Shown here piece by piece: positions 22,335-33,560 of a stretch of 64,000 nucleotides of DNA. Under the pieces are notes generated by a model that searched no databases, was not told where the DNA came from, and saw only the letters and a program-made list of their open reading frames with translations. Positions within the stretch are counted from its first letter, which is position 1, and the number at the start of each line of letters is the position of its first letter. A program made the position numbers and the translations under genes. Source of the stretch: Phialocephala subalpina (Eukaryota; Ascomycota; Leotiomycetes; Helotiales; Mollisiaceae); the NCBI GenBank assembly GCA_900073065.1, contig FJOG01000028.1:774334-838333 (forward strand), read 5' to 3'.

Positions 22335-24248
22335 TCATATAATTGTGTCCGATACTCGAATGATACTTTCAGTGACACGACTTCTCTCAAGAAGTCTCTG
22401 GTCCTCGATAGCAAAGCCCTGCAAATCCGTGCCGAGGTAATTATCGGAGTATACCTTTTCGTCGAGGGCCAAAGCATGCTGGAGCAAGAACTTTACCATC
22501 CACTTATCGAATCGACTATAGATAAATCAGTATGAGATTTGAAGCATGATTTGGGAGTTGAGGAGCCGAGGAGCCGAGGAGCCGAGTTCATGGTACTCGT
22601 GAAGAGATCGGGCTCTGGATTTCTCTTCAAATAAAGGGCAAGAGTTCACGTACTGAGTTCCGAGTTGTGCCATCCTCAGGCAAGCATCTTGAAATGTGAT
22701 CAGTCTCTTCATCTAATTATCGAGTCAGTTTATACCTCAAATGTTCGTTAATGAATGAAACGCTACCATCAAGTCGACACTGGGCCAGATTGTCCTCAAT
22801 CTGACCAAATACTCAAAATTGTATTCAAGACGCTGTCTTGCCATCGGCAATTCGTCATCGTCTCCAAGTAACAGAGTGTGCAAGTGCACAGACGAAGAAA
22901 CAACAGTCATATGGCCCACAACATTGTGTAGAGCTTCGGCATTTCCATGCAGGGCCGAGCTTTCAATCAGTTCGCAAAAAGCTTTGGCGTGGTGCTTGCA
23001 GCGATGTGCAAACATCCTCGTTCTTGGCGTGATGGGACGGCTTTGATCAAGGTATTGATAATACAGCAGTGTCGAATAGTGATGATAGCCCATATGCAAA
23101 GCTACGAATGTTCGACCCGTGCCCCGGCGAACCTGTAAGTCGAGATTCTCCGACGTGAACACCAACATCGAAGGTAAATCTCTCTCAAAGGCAGCTAGTT
23201 GATCGGCTAGGCCGAGTACTTGAGAGTCGATGTCTTCTTCCTCCCAGTGCGGGCTCTCAACAAGGGCTTTGTTGAGATCTTGAATATGGCCAAAGATTTT
23301 AACCAACGTGATCATATGACTCCACATTCCTGGCTGCCACTTCTCTAGGTCTTCAATTGTCTCGCTAACACGAAGAGAACGAAATGCGACCTCGTCCATG
23401 GGGATCCGGGGGACAATGCCTCCATCGTGAAATTGGCGAGGCAATCCGAGGCCTGCGCTTGCCCAGCGGTCAATGAGGTACAAGCTCCACCATATTCGTC
23501 GCTTGACTTCGCGAGTGACAAGGTCTTCTTCGGTGTTTTCGTTTGCTAATTTTAGCAATTGTGCCATACGATTGGCGATGACTGAGACAGCATTTAGTGT
23601 GGGTATTGACGATGTTAGGCAATGCAGGTGAAAGTTCCAAGCGCCAGGACTTCGAGGTGCGGACTAATGGGCGACAAACCAAAATAGAGGGATTCTGCGT
23701 CCGCATTTGACTCTGCTAGACATATATTTCCACATAGGACACATGCTTGGATGCTTTCGACGCAGATGTCTTCGAGACCTTGCTGGCACAATCTTTTTGC
23801 CTCTGACGCCCACGCGTGACCTTGGGTGCGGATATCCTCTTTGGATGAAAATCTAGACAAATCAGATACACATTTGAATTCCAGATTTAAAAACTCACCT
23901 AGCTGATAGACCAAATATTCCGAATAGAACTGCCGGAGACGATGTGCCATCTTTTGCGGAGTTCTTGAGAGACGGCTCATGAAAGAGGGTATGTGGTTTG
24001 TCGTGAATGTAGCAAATATAGAGATCGATGAGGTCTAGTACGACATCGATTGATGGCAATGGTAAACTTTCATCCCGCATTAAAGCCTGGTTGTGCGGAA
24101 TGAGCTTTGCAGGCGTCGTGGACACACGGTTCGAGCTTGAGCAATGAAGCCGACGCCTCTCGCATTGATGGCAAGCGCTTCCTAGAGCTAGTTTCTCGCA
24201 CTTTCGTTTGCCCTGTCTGCATTGTAAGCACGCTGAGCCTAGCTTCAT
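22335..24248 (-). CDS. Zn2Cys6 transcription factor with fungal middle homology region
   Basis: Five exons (24248-23899, 23852-23680, 23581-22767, 22712-22654, 22515-22335), each junction in frame. The binuclear zinc cluster is at the N-terminus (residues about 5-35: SACLQCRQGKRKCEKLALGS, then ACHQCERRRLHC, six cysteines in the usual spacing). The fungal-specific middle domain follows, with VKRRIWWSLYLIDRWASAGL as its clear marker and GLPRQFHDGGIVPRIP next to it. An ATG 34 codons upstream (24350) is possible but adds a Cys/Arg-rich leader, so I prefer 24248. It lies tail-to-tail with the sugar permease and could be the cluster regulator; that is inference from position. The last intron (22516-22653) carries an odd repeat. 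Confidence 0.82.
22516..22653 (-). repeat. Long repeat-bearing last intron of the Zn2Cys6 gene
   Basis: A 138-base intron from GTACGT (22653) to CTATAG (22516). It contains three tandem copies of the 9-mer GAGGAGCCG-type unit at about 22561-22587 (plus strand). The neighbouring text CTCGGCTCCTCG is shared with the introner-like copies at 18.9 and 55.8 kb, but the rest is too different to call it a copy. Confidence 0.45.
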
Positions 24249-24884
24249 GGCGGTGCATTTTGTCAGTTGAGTGTGGGTGAGGTTAAGACTTGAAGTCCGA
24301 GGTTCTCGTTTTCTGCGCCTCAGGCAACCACATAGGCAAAAGCGCTCCAATGAGCACAGCCAAACACGGGCCTCGCTTAGATGGAGAGGGAAAAGGGGTT
24401 CATTTCAGTACCGCGAGGGACTTTGGTAATTCCAGCTCTCAGAATATATAGAGGCTTTATCGGCACTTTACAAAGATTCTAATACGTCTCAGTAAGCTAC
24501 TGAATTGAATGAGCTTGTAGCCCGGGCATCTCTAGCTTGTCAACCAATTCCAGTCGCTGACAATAGATTTCCAATCCCGTTCGAGGACCTGATAGAGTCA
24601 AATTCATTCCGATCTGATACAGACAATCTCAGCCTACCTTTATTCAAGCAGGCTTCCACGTGCGAACGCGTGAACCTGATGGTTCATTTCGGCGCTAGCG
24701 CGTTCTCTGAATACCTTCATTTACTCCATAAATCCCTTGCCCTCAAGCCACCAACACGACACCGCCCGACCATCTAAGAAACGTGCGTCGCATCGCAGCT
24801 CCTGTCTGCCACCATTTGCGCCGTCAGTCCATATTCTATTCTCGTCGCACTCAATGTGTCGTGCTAACACTGTCTATGCAGATC
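24249..24884. other. Promoter region of the Zn2Cys6 gene and the small tail-anchored gene
   Basis: Divergent intergenic region of about 640 bases. It has no supported ORF. A TATA-like ATATATAG lies near 24445. Confidence 0.35.
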
Positions 24885-25381
24885 ATGTCAACACAAGAGG
24901 TATGCGCTGCGCATTTCCCCAAACTGATCATCTTCGCACGCCGCGCTTGACAACACAAGTTCGTAGCAGGTGTTGTACCAGCTAACAGAATGTAGCATGG
25001 CGGGTTCGATGAGTGCACTGAGCTTCGCAACCAATCGTGGGCCGAGTTCATCGCAGATACGTTGACTCGGGAAGGTGAGAGGGGAAACATCTCCAAGCCG
25101 GACCCCGAGCACGTGAGATCATGCATTTTCCCAGGTAGTTGCATATTACTAATGTGGTATAGCTTCAAGGGATATTCTAGATTGTAGTCGAAACATCTAA
25201 GAATGAACTGAGACTTGAACCACTCGAAGAGGTATTGAGACGTGAAAAGGAGGGGGTACAACGAGCCATCGCAGATGAAGTGTGGAAGACTGTTCGTGGA
25301 GTTCTGCTACTGGTTATCATCTTCATTTTGGCGGCGGTCTTCCTACTATGGAAGCTCGGCAAATTCGTGGCTGCAATGTAG
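24885..25381 (+). CDS. Small C-tail-anchored membrane protein, unknown family
   Basis: Three short exons (24885-24899, 24996-25112, 25181-25381) give a 110-residue protein. The introns are GTATGC...TGTAG and GTGAGA...TCTAG and both keep phase 0. The N-terminal part is hydrophilic and acidic (FDECTELRNQSWAEFIADTL), then a charged helix (ELRLEPLEEVLRREKEGVQR), and the end is one strong hydrophobic helix (GVLLLVIIFILAAVFLLWKL) followed by GKFVAAM. This is the shape of a tail-anchored protein inserted post-translationally in the ER or outer mitochondrial membrane. I do not recognise a family. Support is the consistent splicing plus the terminal helix; the first exon of five codons is the weakest part. 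Confidence 0.5.
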
Positions 25382-25699
25382 ATCACAGCTAGATAACATA
25401 GCCACTTCAATGAAAACAGATTGTGTATCACTTCCCCGGTATCAGCACTCCTCTTTCAACTACCGGGTAATCGATCCAATGTCCAAGCCTACTTTCGAGG
25501 CAACCTTGTCAAATGTTCTGGCGCCCAGCCGTACAATTGCGAGCTTTGGCTATATACTCTCTTTATCCCATCCTCTTCTTCACAACGGTGGGGGACGACG
25601 ATTCAGCACCTGTCAAGAGCAGAGTTTTACTCTGCGGGTGTCCTCTACGAACCTGTAGCACCTTGAGAGCTTGATCTACTTCTCAAATTGGATTGAGCG

Positions 25700-26644
25700 T
25701 ATCTGCGGATGCGCAACAAGACCCCAGAGCTAAAACTGAATCAATCCAACGATACTCGAGGTAATTAGAAGAAAGAATTGCGCGCGATCGCAGAGTTTTT
25801 CCCCTTAGGGTTTTTAGACATCAGCAACATCAAATTATATCAATTGCAACACTACAACCATTAAAAGTCGCATCGATAAAAAGCTAGCGCGTAAGGAGAT
25901 TTTCTTTTGTCGATAACCTCTCGATTTCTACTACCGTGGCCTCTTCTTTTTCTCTTTATTATAACTATAACTACAACTCGAACTACGATAGCATATTGCT
26001 TTACTACGATAATACTTTGTCTTCTTTTATTTAAATTAAGCCTCTACTACTTACACCTCGAAGATATTTACACCCGGGTTACATTACGAAAAAGGATCAA
26101 GAGCGGGGATACAAGTCTTGAAGGAAGCGAGAAAGGTTATCGATAAATAAAGGGGTGACTATATATTTAGCTGGCGAGAGAAATAAGGGAGAAAAGGCTC
26201 GAAGAGTAGGGATTAGGAAGTTTTCGATATTGCGCCTTTGTGTGCACTTTAAGGCTCACGTTACTGCCGAGGAAGAGGGGTCTAGAATATTATTATCGAA
26301 TTTGTTAAAAGAAAGTTTTTAACTTACATCGAGCCTACTTAGGATTCGGCTCTAAAGGTTCTAGATACCTTTCTACAGGAGCACATCTTTCTTAGAATTC
26401 AGCCCAATCAGCAGGGAGGTTTTCTATCACTAAGCCCTTTTAATTAGGCGCGGTTTATATGAATTGCTTTCTTATAAGTTAGGCATTACAATACCGCGGG
26501 ATTAAAGACCCGGTTTTGCTCTAAAGGATATCTTTTAGTGTGCTCTAAAGCAAAACTGTAATTCTGAAGCTTAGTACGACCCCGTACCCCACGGAAGGTC
26601 CTAGGATTGCAGCCTTTGGCTGCCATCCGCTGGTCGTAAATCAA

Positions 26645-26681
<37 letters not shown>

Positions 26682-26685
26682 TCAC
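25700..26685 (+). mobile_element. Decayed non-LTR (LINE, Tad-like) 3' end
   Basis: An A+T-rich stretch without usable ORFs ends in TGGCTGCCATCCGCTGGTCG followed by an (ACT)n tail at about 26646-26678. That 3' end, a short GC-rich terminal motif and then a trinucleotide repeat, is the usual form of fungal Tad-clade LINEs. The body is rich in TA and poor in intact codons, which fits repeat-induced point mutation. The 5' limit is not defined and no reverse transcriptase can be read, so the boundaries are approximate. Confidence 0.45.
26646..26678. repeat. (ACT)n microsatellite
   Basis: About eleven perfect copies of ACT in a row, directly after the putative LINE terminus. It is probably the element's tail rather than an independent microsatellite. 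Confidence 0.9.
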
Positions 26686-27990
26686 AGCGGTATTATCAAA
26701 GAGAGAATCGTAAGCCCAAACAATTGATCGGCCTGGGGGCAATTGAAGCGAGGAACTCGACCCTACCCCTTTGATTCCTGGTGATCAGTACCCACCAGTA
26801 TACATTCATCGCTTGATAACACAGGTCGGGTAAGCTTTCCGGACACATCCAACCTACTGACCAAGCAGTAGCAGAGAACTTTCCCTTCTCATTTTTTGTA
26901 TGCGTCCCCGGATTGTCCATCTGCTGCGGAGGCCTTACAGCGGTATAATTGTCGCTTCTTCGGAGGGGTAGGTGGAGAGGCGGGAATCGTGCAAGAACGC
27001 GGACATCAATCCGCGGATCGGTCCGCCGGGAGGGAGGTGAAGCGGTGCTAACAGACATAGGATCTTATAGAGAGGTACTTGATTTGAAGCATCTCGCACA
27101 TGTCTCCACCTCAATCTGCCACAGTGGATGGCCTTCTAGATTCGGGTGTTGTAGATTCGCCTTTATTCTTTCGTATCTGAAAGTCCCTCGCCTGCTGGGT
27201 CTCCACGAAGCATGATGTCGGTCTCGAGCTTGGTATCGTGCAGAAAATGCCTTGTCTTTCAAAGAAGAAACTGTGCGTGAGGTCGGCAGTCTCGTGGAGC
27301 TTTCGGAGATCGAGGGCATTGGACCATCGTCAAGCAACTTAATCGCCGTATCGATTTCCGTCGACGTGAGTCGGCATACCCCACTCAAAGATTCGGGGAG
27401 CTTGTTAGGCGTCGGAGATTTCCGTAATTGATGCTCGAGAGTCGACGTGCAGAGCTGTGGAGATCATTACTAGTAAAATCGAAGCGGTCCTGTTGGTTTT
27501 GAGGTGACGGGACCTGGGAGATTCAAAATCTTGGTAACATGTGACTCCCACTAACGCCTCCGTCTTCCTTTCTTCCTTCCTTTCTCCTGTCTTGCGCCCA
27601 AATCTAATGTTTTCACTTCTCAGGCCTGTGTGCCCAGTATCCCTGCTCCGTCCGTATGTGTTTCACGGGCAGCGAAGACTCACAGTTGAGATGCAAGCTC
27701 TGAAGCACAAGCAAACGATCCTCAATTTGCGATATTTCGGTTTCTAGAACCAATGCTGTTCGAGCCGTAACACAATTCCAGTGGCTATTCTGATATCGTT
27801 GACTGGATCCAGGGTCACCCGTCGTAAGGCAGCGATGAGTGTTTGGGTTTAGTTGAGTCGCCTTCTTGCCATGCCATAAAGGAGCTTTTATACTCTGTCT
27901 TCGCTTACTGGTAGCTGTTTTTTTGTACGTGCTTAGCATTCACGCGAACGCAGAACTTCTTTCTTGCAAGCTATATAGCAAGGACAGGGT
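26686..27990. other. Gene-poor region, nothing firmly supported
   Basis: Short ORFs occur on both strands (for example minus 27388-27065, containing RRGTFRYERIKANLQHP) but I could not link them by splicing or assign a family. They may be remnants of an old gene or element. Confidence 0.3.
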
Positions 27991-30900
27991 CGGGTATAAA
28001 GGCGACCCTCTTCTTTATGACAATGCTTCCAAGCAGAAGCACAATGGGATCCAATATCAGCTATACGAACGACATGAAAACAGCACGAAGATGTCAAGCT
28101 GAAATGCAGAAGGACAAGCTTACACGCTATTTTGTTATTAGGATTATTCCACGGATGCGGATAGTTTCCACCTCACATTTCCTTCCCGTCCAGGGACAAG
28201 GTCATGATAACAAAGATACAGTTGATAGCAAATGCAAGAAGATGAAAGGCAAACATGAAGAAGCGGCTTCATGCTGCAAGAGAGAAGGAAAGACAAGGCG
28301 AGCCGAAGTCATACAGCACTAGAATATGAAGGGATCGCTCAGAAGAGAGATTGCAGCAATCAGGGAGATCCATCCTTGGATGGGAGGCGAGACTCGGTGT
28401 GTAAAATTGCAATTTCAATGCGGTCAAAGGGACGCTATTATCTCCACCATCGTCTGCCTCTTTCATTTCTCACGACCCCGCGGATGAATCACAAATTTTG
28501 CTTTTCCAGAGCTTTACTACTACTGATATCGGGCAGCTTCACGAGAAAGACCCGCCGAATTTTTTCACCTTGCAAAGAAAGCATCAAATTGAACGCGTTA
28601 TCTTTTCAAAGGTCGCATGCTTTTCGGAGCAAACCCGAGAAAGTAGAGCACCGCGGCCGATCCCAGGCAGCCTCGTATCAATGGTTTACCAGCTCCAATC
28701 ACCTTACAGGCACTTTCTAATTTTGAACGCCTTACTTTTTGAAAAGTCGGGTGACTTTCAAGACGACTAAGAAAGCAAGTGGAGTATAAAGGTATACCTT
28801 CGCTCGTACTCTCTTGTGCTATGAGACCTTATCACAACCGCAACGCAGTATGGCGACAAAGACAACGAGGTAGTTGGTGATGTCTGTATGCATCCTGCTT
28901 AATAGGGTTGCAGCGCCACTAGCAATAGAATATCGCTCCGCAAGTTGACTTGAGCGTGCACATGGTCTGGAGAAGTTGACCATGAAATGACGTGTGACAA
29001 CAAAGATGTGAACTCGATATGGAAAGTGCGTGAGCTGGGAAATGTGTGAGTGTATCTCGCAGCGACGCCTTGCAGCTGTCAAATGAAGCAAGCGGGCAAC
29101 CCTATGACCTGCACCAGATTCATCCTGCCCAAGACCCAGCCTCTACCTCCGGGCCAAGGAGGTATTCCGAGTGGATGATTTCATGGGGACGTCGCTCGCT
29201 CGTGTCTTTTTGTAGGCACTACCTGTTTGCTATCTGCGGCCTTCTGTCCAAGGCCAGATCGTGAAGTTCCATTTACATCTCTTTTACAAAACATGAATCC
29301 CCAAAACGTGAACGCACAAAATACAAGCAAGCGAAACGTGTCTCTACGAGAGTATATAATACGATGCCCTAATCCACGAACCGAAGCAAGAGAACAACAA
29401 GTACAGCTGCCCAGACCGCAGGAGAAAAAGGCGGCAACTTATCCATTTGTGCTTCTACCTTTCATTGAATGCGGAGCTTTCTAGCGTTTTTGACTATCCT
29501 GAACGTTGGTAATATGCTATTGGGGAAGTTGACAACTATGAATTTGTGCGCATATTATACTGTAATGGGGCAAGGGATGGCAATGAAAATGCAACTAATT
29601 GCAGAGAGTGAAATGAAATAAACTCGAAGAAAGCCAGCGAAGTATATAAAGCATACTATAAGGAGGGGTATTAACCCATTAACTTATGGCTGTTTTCACC
29701 GCCCTATTAGTCGCACGTCTGTCGTTCTCGATGTGTCCTCTATGACGTCCAAGGTCTGCAGAAATCGAGGTTTTATAGTCTGATACTTTCGCATTGTGCT
29801 TGACACGGGAAAGGCAACTTTCCCTTCCTACCAGCCTTCGGCTTCCATAGTTTCGAATGCAACGCAACGTAACGAAAAATCATGACTTGTGCTAGAGTAA
29901 AAGGGAAGGGTATATAAGCACCCCGCTCCTTGTTTCCCATTAAGAAGTAGAAGCAGAATGGGGCATAATTGATATTATATCGTAGCGGCTACGTCTCGCG
30001 GTCTGTGTAACACTTGCACGTAGACCGGAGAATCTCTTCTAGAGTAGGATGACTTAGAGAGAGATTTGTCAGACCCGAGAGGAAGCTACTTAATATTTGG
30101 GCGAGGTACGAAGTTCGTCTTATCGTGGGAAAGAATTGACAATGAAAATGTAATTGGTAGTAGAAAACCAAAGAATTGGAATTCAAGACGTGGGACGGAA
30201 GGAGGAAGGAGAGGAAAGCGAGCCTAAGCTTGGTGTTATGCATTGCCAGGAGGGCAGTAGAATCAGCGGGGTCCGGCATGAACAACACCGACCCAAGGTG
30301 TCAAGATATGCCTTGTTAGCCATTTAGCATAATGTTTGTCGTGAGCCTCTAAATACAAGTTTTAATACCCGCAGCCTCTCCCACACTGCCCTCCAAATAC
30401 GCAATGAGATTCACCTCCGTCCAGCTTTGCAGTAATGCAGCTCGAAGCATGGCAGGCGTAATATGGTAGTATGACCCACAAAGGAAGAGACAAAGGGTAT
30501 ATAAGCATGTCCCTCCTCCCTCCCAGTGTTCCACCAAGTAGTAATAACAAGTTGAAAAGCATTAATAGCGTCCTAATGCACTGTGACGACCACGTCTTGG
30601 TGTGTCGTAAAAGCAATATTCCCCTGAGATTTGGGGACTCGTCAGCTCTGACAGATCTAGTAATGAAAAGATAGAAGTTGACAGCAATGGGGGTTTTCAG
30701 ATGAGACGGAGATCGAAAGAAACATCCAAGCGTGGAATAAGATAGGTGCAAAATTTGCCTGGAGATGAAAGCAATAAGCATCTCGCTGGGAACCCCGGAC
30801 TCGAGGCTTGCCCTGATATCTGCCCCTGTGACTTCTTCCTTTCCTGTTTCCTCTTCTTGCATGGCAGCGAGATCTTATGTGCTCGCTGCAAAGGTATTTG

Positions 30901-31260
30901 AAGCTCAATTTCGCATACCACAATTCACCACATGCTAAGCTGACACAGCTTTTCCATGCCGTTATTCACACCCGCAACCGAGGCACCTCGTTTTAGACAT
31001 ATATATACCCCCCCTTACCCCTCCCTGTACTCGACCACCAGTCGAAGACCAGGGCAAGGCCAAGGGAAAGGACAGGGAGAAAGGGGAAGAGTCATGGAGG
31101 ATAGCTGACGAGGTACTTGGCGATCGAGTCGTCCAGGGAGAGTGGAATTGGGCATGATCCCGCTTGGGGGTTTGAGTTCTGAGAATTGAGTGATTGGGAT
31201 GAAGGGAAATAAGTTGACAACGGAAGGTGGAGTTAACAGCAGAAAGCAGGATTGACAGCA
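27991..31260 (+). repeat. Array of six diverged units, each with a strong TATA box and a GTTGAC-type motif
   Basis: On the plus strand, strong TATA boxes occur at 27995, 28785, 29353, 29911, 30498 and about 31000, at intervals of 790, 568, 558, 587 and 502 bases. Each is followed 175-226 bases later by a GTTGAC-like motif (28221, 28975, 29528, 30135 as ATTGAC, 30677, 31213), usually preceded by AA or AG and followed by A/C-rich text. Two TATA boxes share GGGTATATAAGCA exactly. No ORF is conserved between units. This could be a decayed tandem family of short genes or non-coding transcripts. The alignment was made by eye and the units are highly diverged. Confidence 0.4.
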
Positions 31261-31757
31261 GAAGCAAACTTGAGATGGAAAGGGGATAAAAGGTTCAGAC
31301 CCAAGCAGAATGAACGCGAGAAGAAGATTTTTGTAGATTGAAAGCGGGGTCGGAGAATGTCCCTCGAGTTCTGGGTGGTCGAGCCTTACTCTGTTGCTTG
31401 TCTCATCCAGCCCTTGCCCTGTCTCGACCGTCTTCTTGTGTGTATGGTGGGTCTTTTATAGCAGATGATTTGAGGTCTGCGTGATCAAGGAAGAATGCTA
31501 TCCGGAGTCTTCTCTAAGTACCTTTGAAGGAGGAAGCTGAGAAGATTGTGCCCAATTGAACCGGAGATTCGACGACTTCAGGAGAATAAGGCAGGAATTG
31601 AAAGGGCAACAGCGAGGTGCTCGTCTGCTTGCTTGTGAGTGATAATTTCTGGCAAAATATACCTCGATCGACGGGACACTGGAGCTAGCAAGAAGGTACG
31701 TGCTTTTATACTTATCTAACTTGTCTCTTCCTCCCGGGAAGTTCGTCATTTTTGTGA
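31261..31757. other. Intergenic region downstream of phosphomevalonate kinase
   Basis: About 500 bases without a supported gene. Two more TATA-like boxes occur, read on the minus strand (near 31456 and 31703), but no GTTGAC-type partner is visible. Confidence 0.35.
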
Positions 31758-33227
31758 TCATTTCGAATAAGCAACCGCATCTTCCTTCCTAGCACCCTCC
31801 AGCTCTCCCTTCGCGTTCAACAACTTCACATTCCCCTTCTTCTCCTCACTCCACTTCTTGCAAAACGCATTGATCTCACCCATCGTCTTCTCATCATCCT
31901 TCACCAACAAAACAATAGCATCATATCCTCCCGCACCAGGAACCACCCCCCCAGCAACCCCCTCCACATCCCTCGTAACCGCATCCAACAACTCCGTTTG
32001 TTCCTTCGGCTCAATCGGTACACCCGACGCTTCACTCATGTCCCTAATCAACGCCCGGATAGCAACGAACGCTTCTTCAAGCTCAAGCATACATCCCTTT
32101 CTCAAATTATCAGCCAAGATTTCGTTGCTGATTTGCAACTCATCCCAAAGCTGCTTCGCATCTTCCGAGTTTGCTTTTCTCCATTCAAGGACTTTTTTGA
32201 CCATGGACACGGTTTGAGAACCACAGTCTACGTCACACATTACGAGCGCCATGCCTTCCGGGATCGTGACGCCATTTTTTGAGATTTCGGTGTCCCATTT
32301 TACGGACGGGTCGGTGTCGTCGACAATATTCCTGACTCGGGTAGAGAATCCTTGGGATCCAGGCTCGCCGAGAGAGGATAGGATGGAAGGAGAGAATCGG
32401 CGATAGACGCACGTGCCGTAAACAGCGGTAGCGATATCGAATCCTGACCCAACTTTCCCTTGAGCTGCACAGTGAGCTACTTGAGCTAGGTTATGGAGCT
32501 TTGATCGTCCTTCTTCGGTGTCAAGGGAGAAGATGGAGGTGGGGAGGTAGTGAGAGAGGATTGCTCCTGTGAAGGCGGTCACGAGGGCGGCGGAGGAGCC
32601 GAGGCCGGTTTTGTGTGCGTCTTGGAGGCGGACGGCGAAGTCGGAGAATCTGGGGTAGGAGGGGAGGGTTGAGGAGGAGGTGTTGGAGTAGTAGTCGTTA
32701 TCGGCTAGGATGGTGACTTTGGATGGCTTGATGGTGGTTTTTGGGAGGACTGAGGAGATGTACGTCAGAGCGTAGAGGAGGGCTGTCTCAACGAATGAGT
32801 TCTTGGAGGATGCTGCAGGTGAGCCACTAGATACTGATGAGCTGCCATATCCAGAATATGAATGCTAAAGGAAGTAATTTCGGTGTTATCACGTGATAAG
32901 ACCGAGAAAAAGGGGGTTCAAGCGGATATAAAAAGACTTTCCACGGAGCCACGGAGCAAAGAGAAATGCTCACCCCTGCAACTGGATGACAGCAACTCCA
33001 CCTTGATCTTCAGCTAGATGATATCCGTAATTCCACGTTGCGTCCCGGAACTGCGGACTTTGGACTACAATCTCCGCGAGGTCGACGCCCGAGCTGGTAT
33101 CGATGTCGTGGACCAGGACGTGAACGCGCGCACTCAAAGCAAAGACTAGAGCCGTGTATGCTCGATCGAGGACCAGGTAGCCTCCTGCCAAAAAGACCTT
33201 GCCTGGGGCGGAAACGGCTGTCGACAT
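31758..33227 (-). CDS. erg8: Phosphomevalonate kinase
   Basis: Two exons, 33227-32974 and 32841-31758. This enzyme of the cytosolic mevalonate pathway phosphorylates 5-phosphomevalonate to the diphosphate, supplying sterols and isoprenoids. The N-terminus has the GHMP substrate motif (SAPGKVFLAGGYLVLD). The second exon holds SSKNSFVETALLYALTYIS, ILADNDYYS, the ATP-binding GHMP motif KTGLGSSAALV, and AQVAHCAAQGKVGSGFD. The C-terminus carries VVPGAGGYDAIVLL, the third conserved GHMP motif. Only the acceptor at 32842 (ATGGCAG) keeps frame; the nearer TTTAG at 32865 does not. The intron is 132 bases and contains a 26-base palindrome. Length (about 445 residues) is normal for ascomycete ERG8. Confidence 0.92.
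32880..32905. promoter_or_regulatory. 26-base palindrome with a CACGTG core in the erg8 intron
   Basis: TCGGTGTTATC followed by ACGTGATAAGACCGA is a near-perfect inverted repeat centred on CACGTG; one base pair (the two G opposite each other) breaks symmetry. CACGTG is the E-box bound by bHLH factors. Its place inside an intron leaves open whether it acts as a DNA site or an RNA hairpin. Confidence 0.5.
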
Positions 33228-33560
33228 TGTGGTGGCCTGAGGTGGTGGTGGAAGTGGAGGTGAGAGACAGCTCCTTAATTTTCCGTCGGAGAGGAAAATG
33301 AAAAACGCCTCGTTTGGCCTTCAAGCTGTGATTCAGGGGTCGTTTCGATCTGATTACGAGCTTCATCCGCGTCCATCAATGCATGGTGCAAAAGGGAGAA
33401 TAGGAACAGGGTAAGCCGGGAGGATGTTTGGGCCGATGTCCTTGTGGGAAAGCGTACTGTCGGTGTGGGTGTGCATCGACTTCGGATCTGATAAGCAGTC
33501 GGCCCGGGGGGGGATGATGATTCAGATGACGACCTGCCAGAAATCAATCTCAAGCAGAAG

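Noticed and set aside
26646..26678. Trinucleotide array as a CRISPR or centromeric repeat
   Set aside because: It is a plain (ACT)n run without spacers; a LINE tail or microsatellite explains it.
27065..27388. Minus-strand ORF with RRGTFRYERIKANLQHP as a possible transposase fragment
   Set aside because: The resemblance is too weak and no partner exon or inverted repeat was found.
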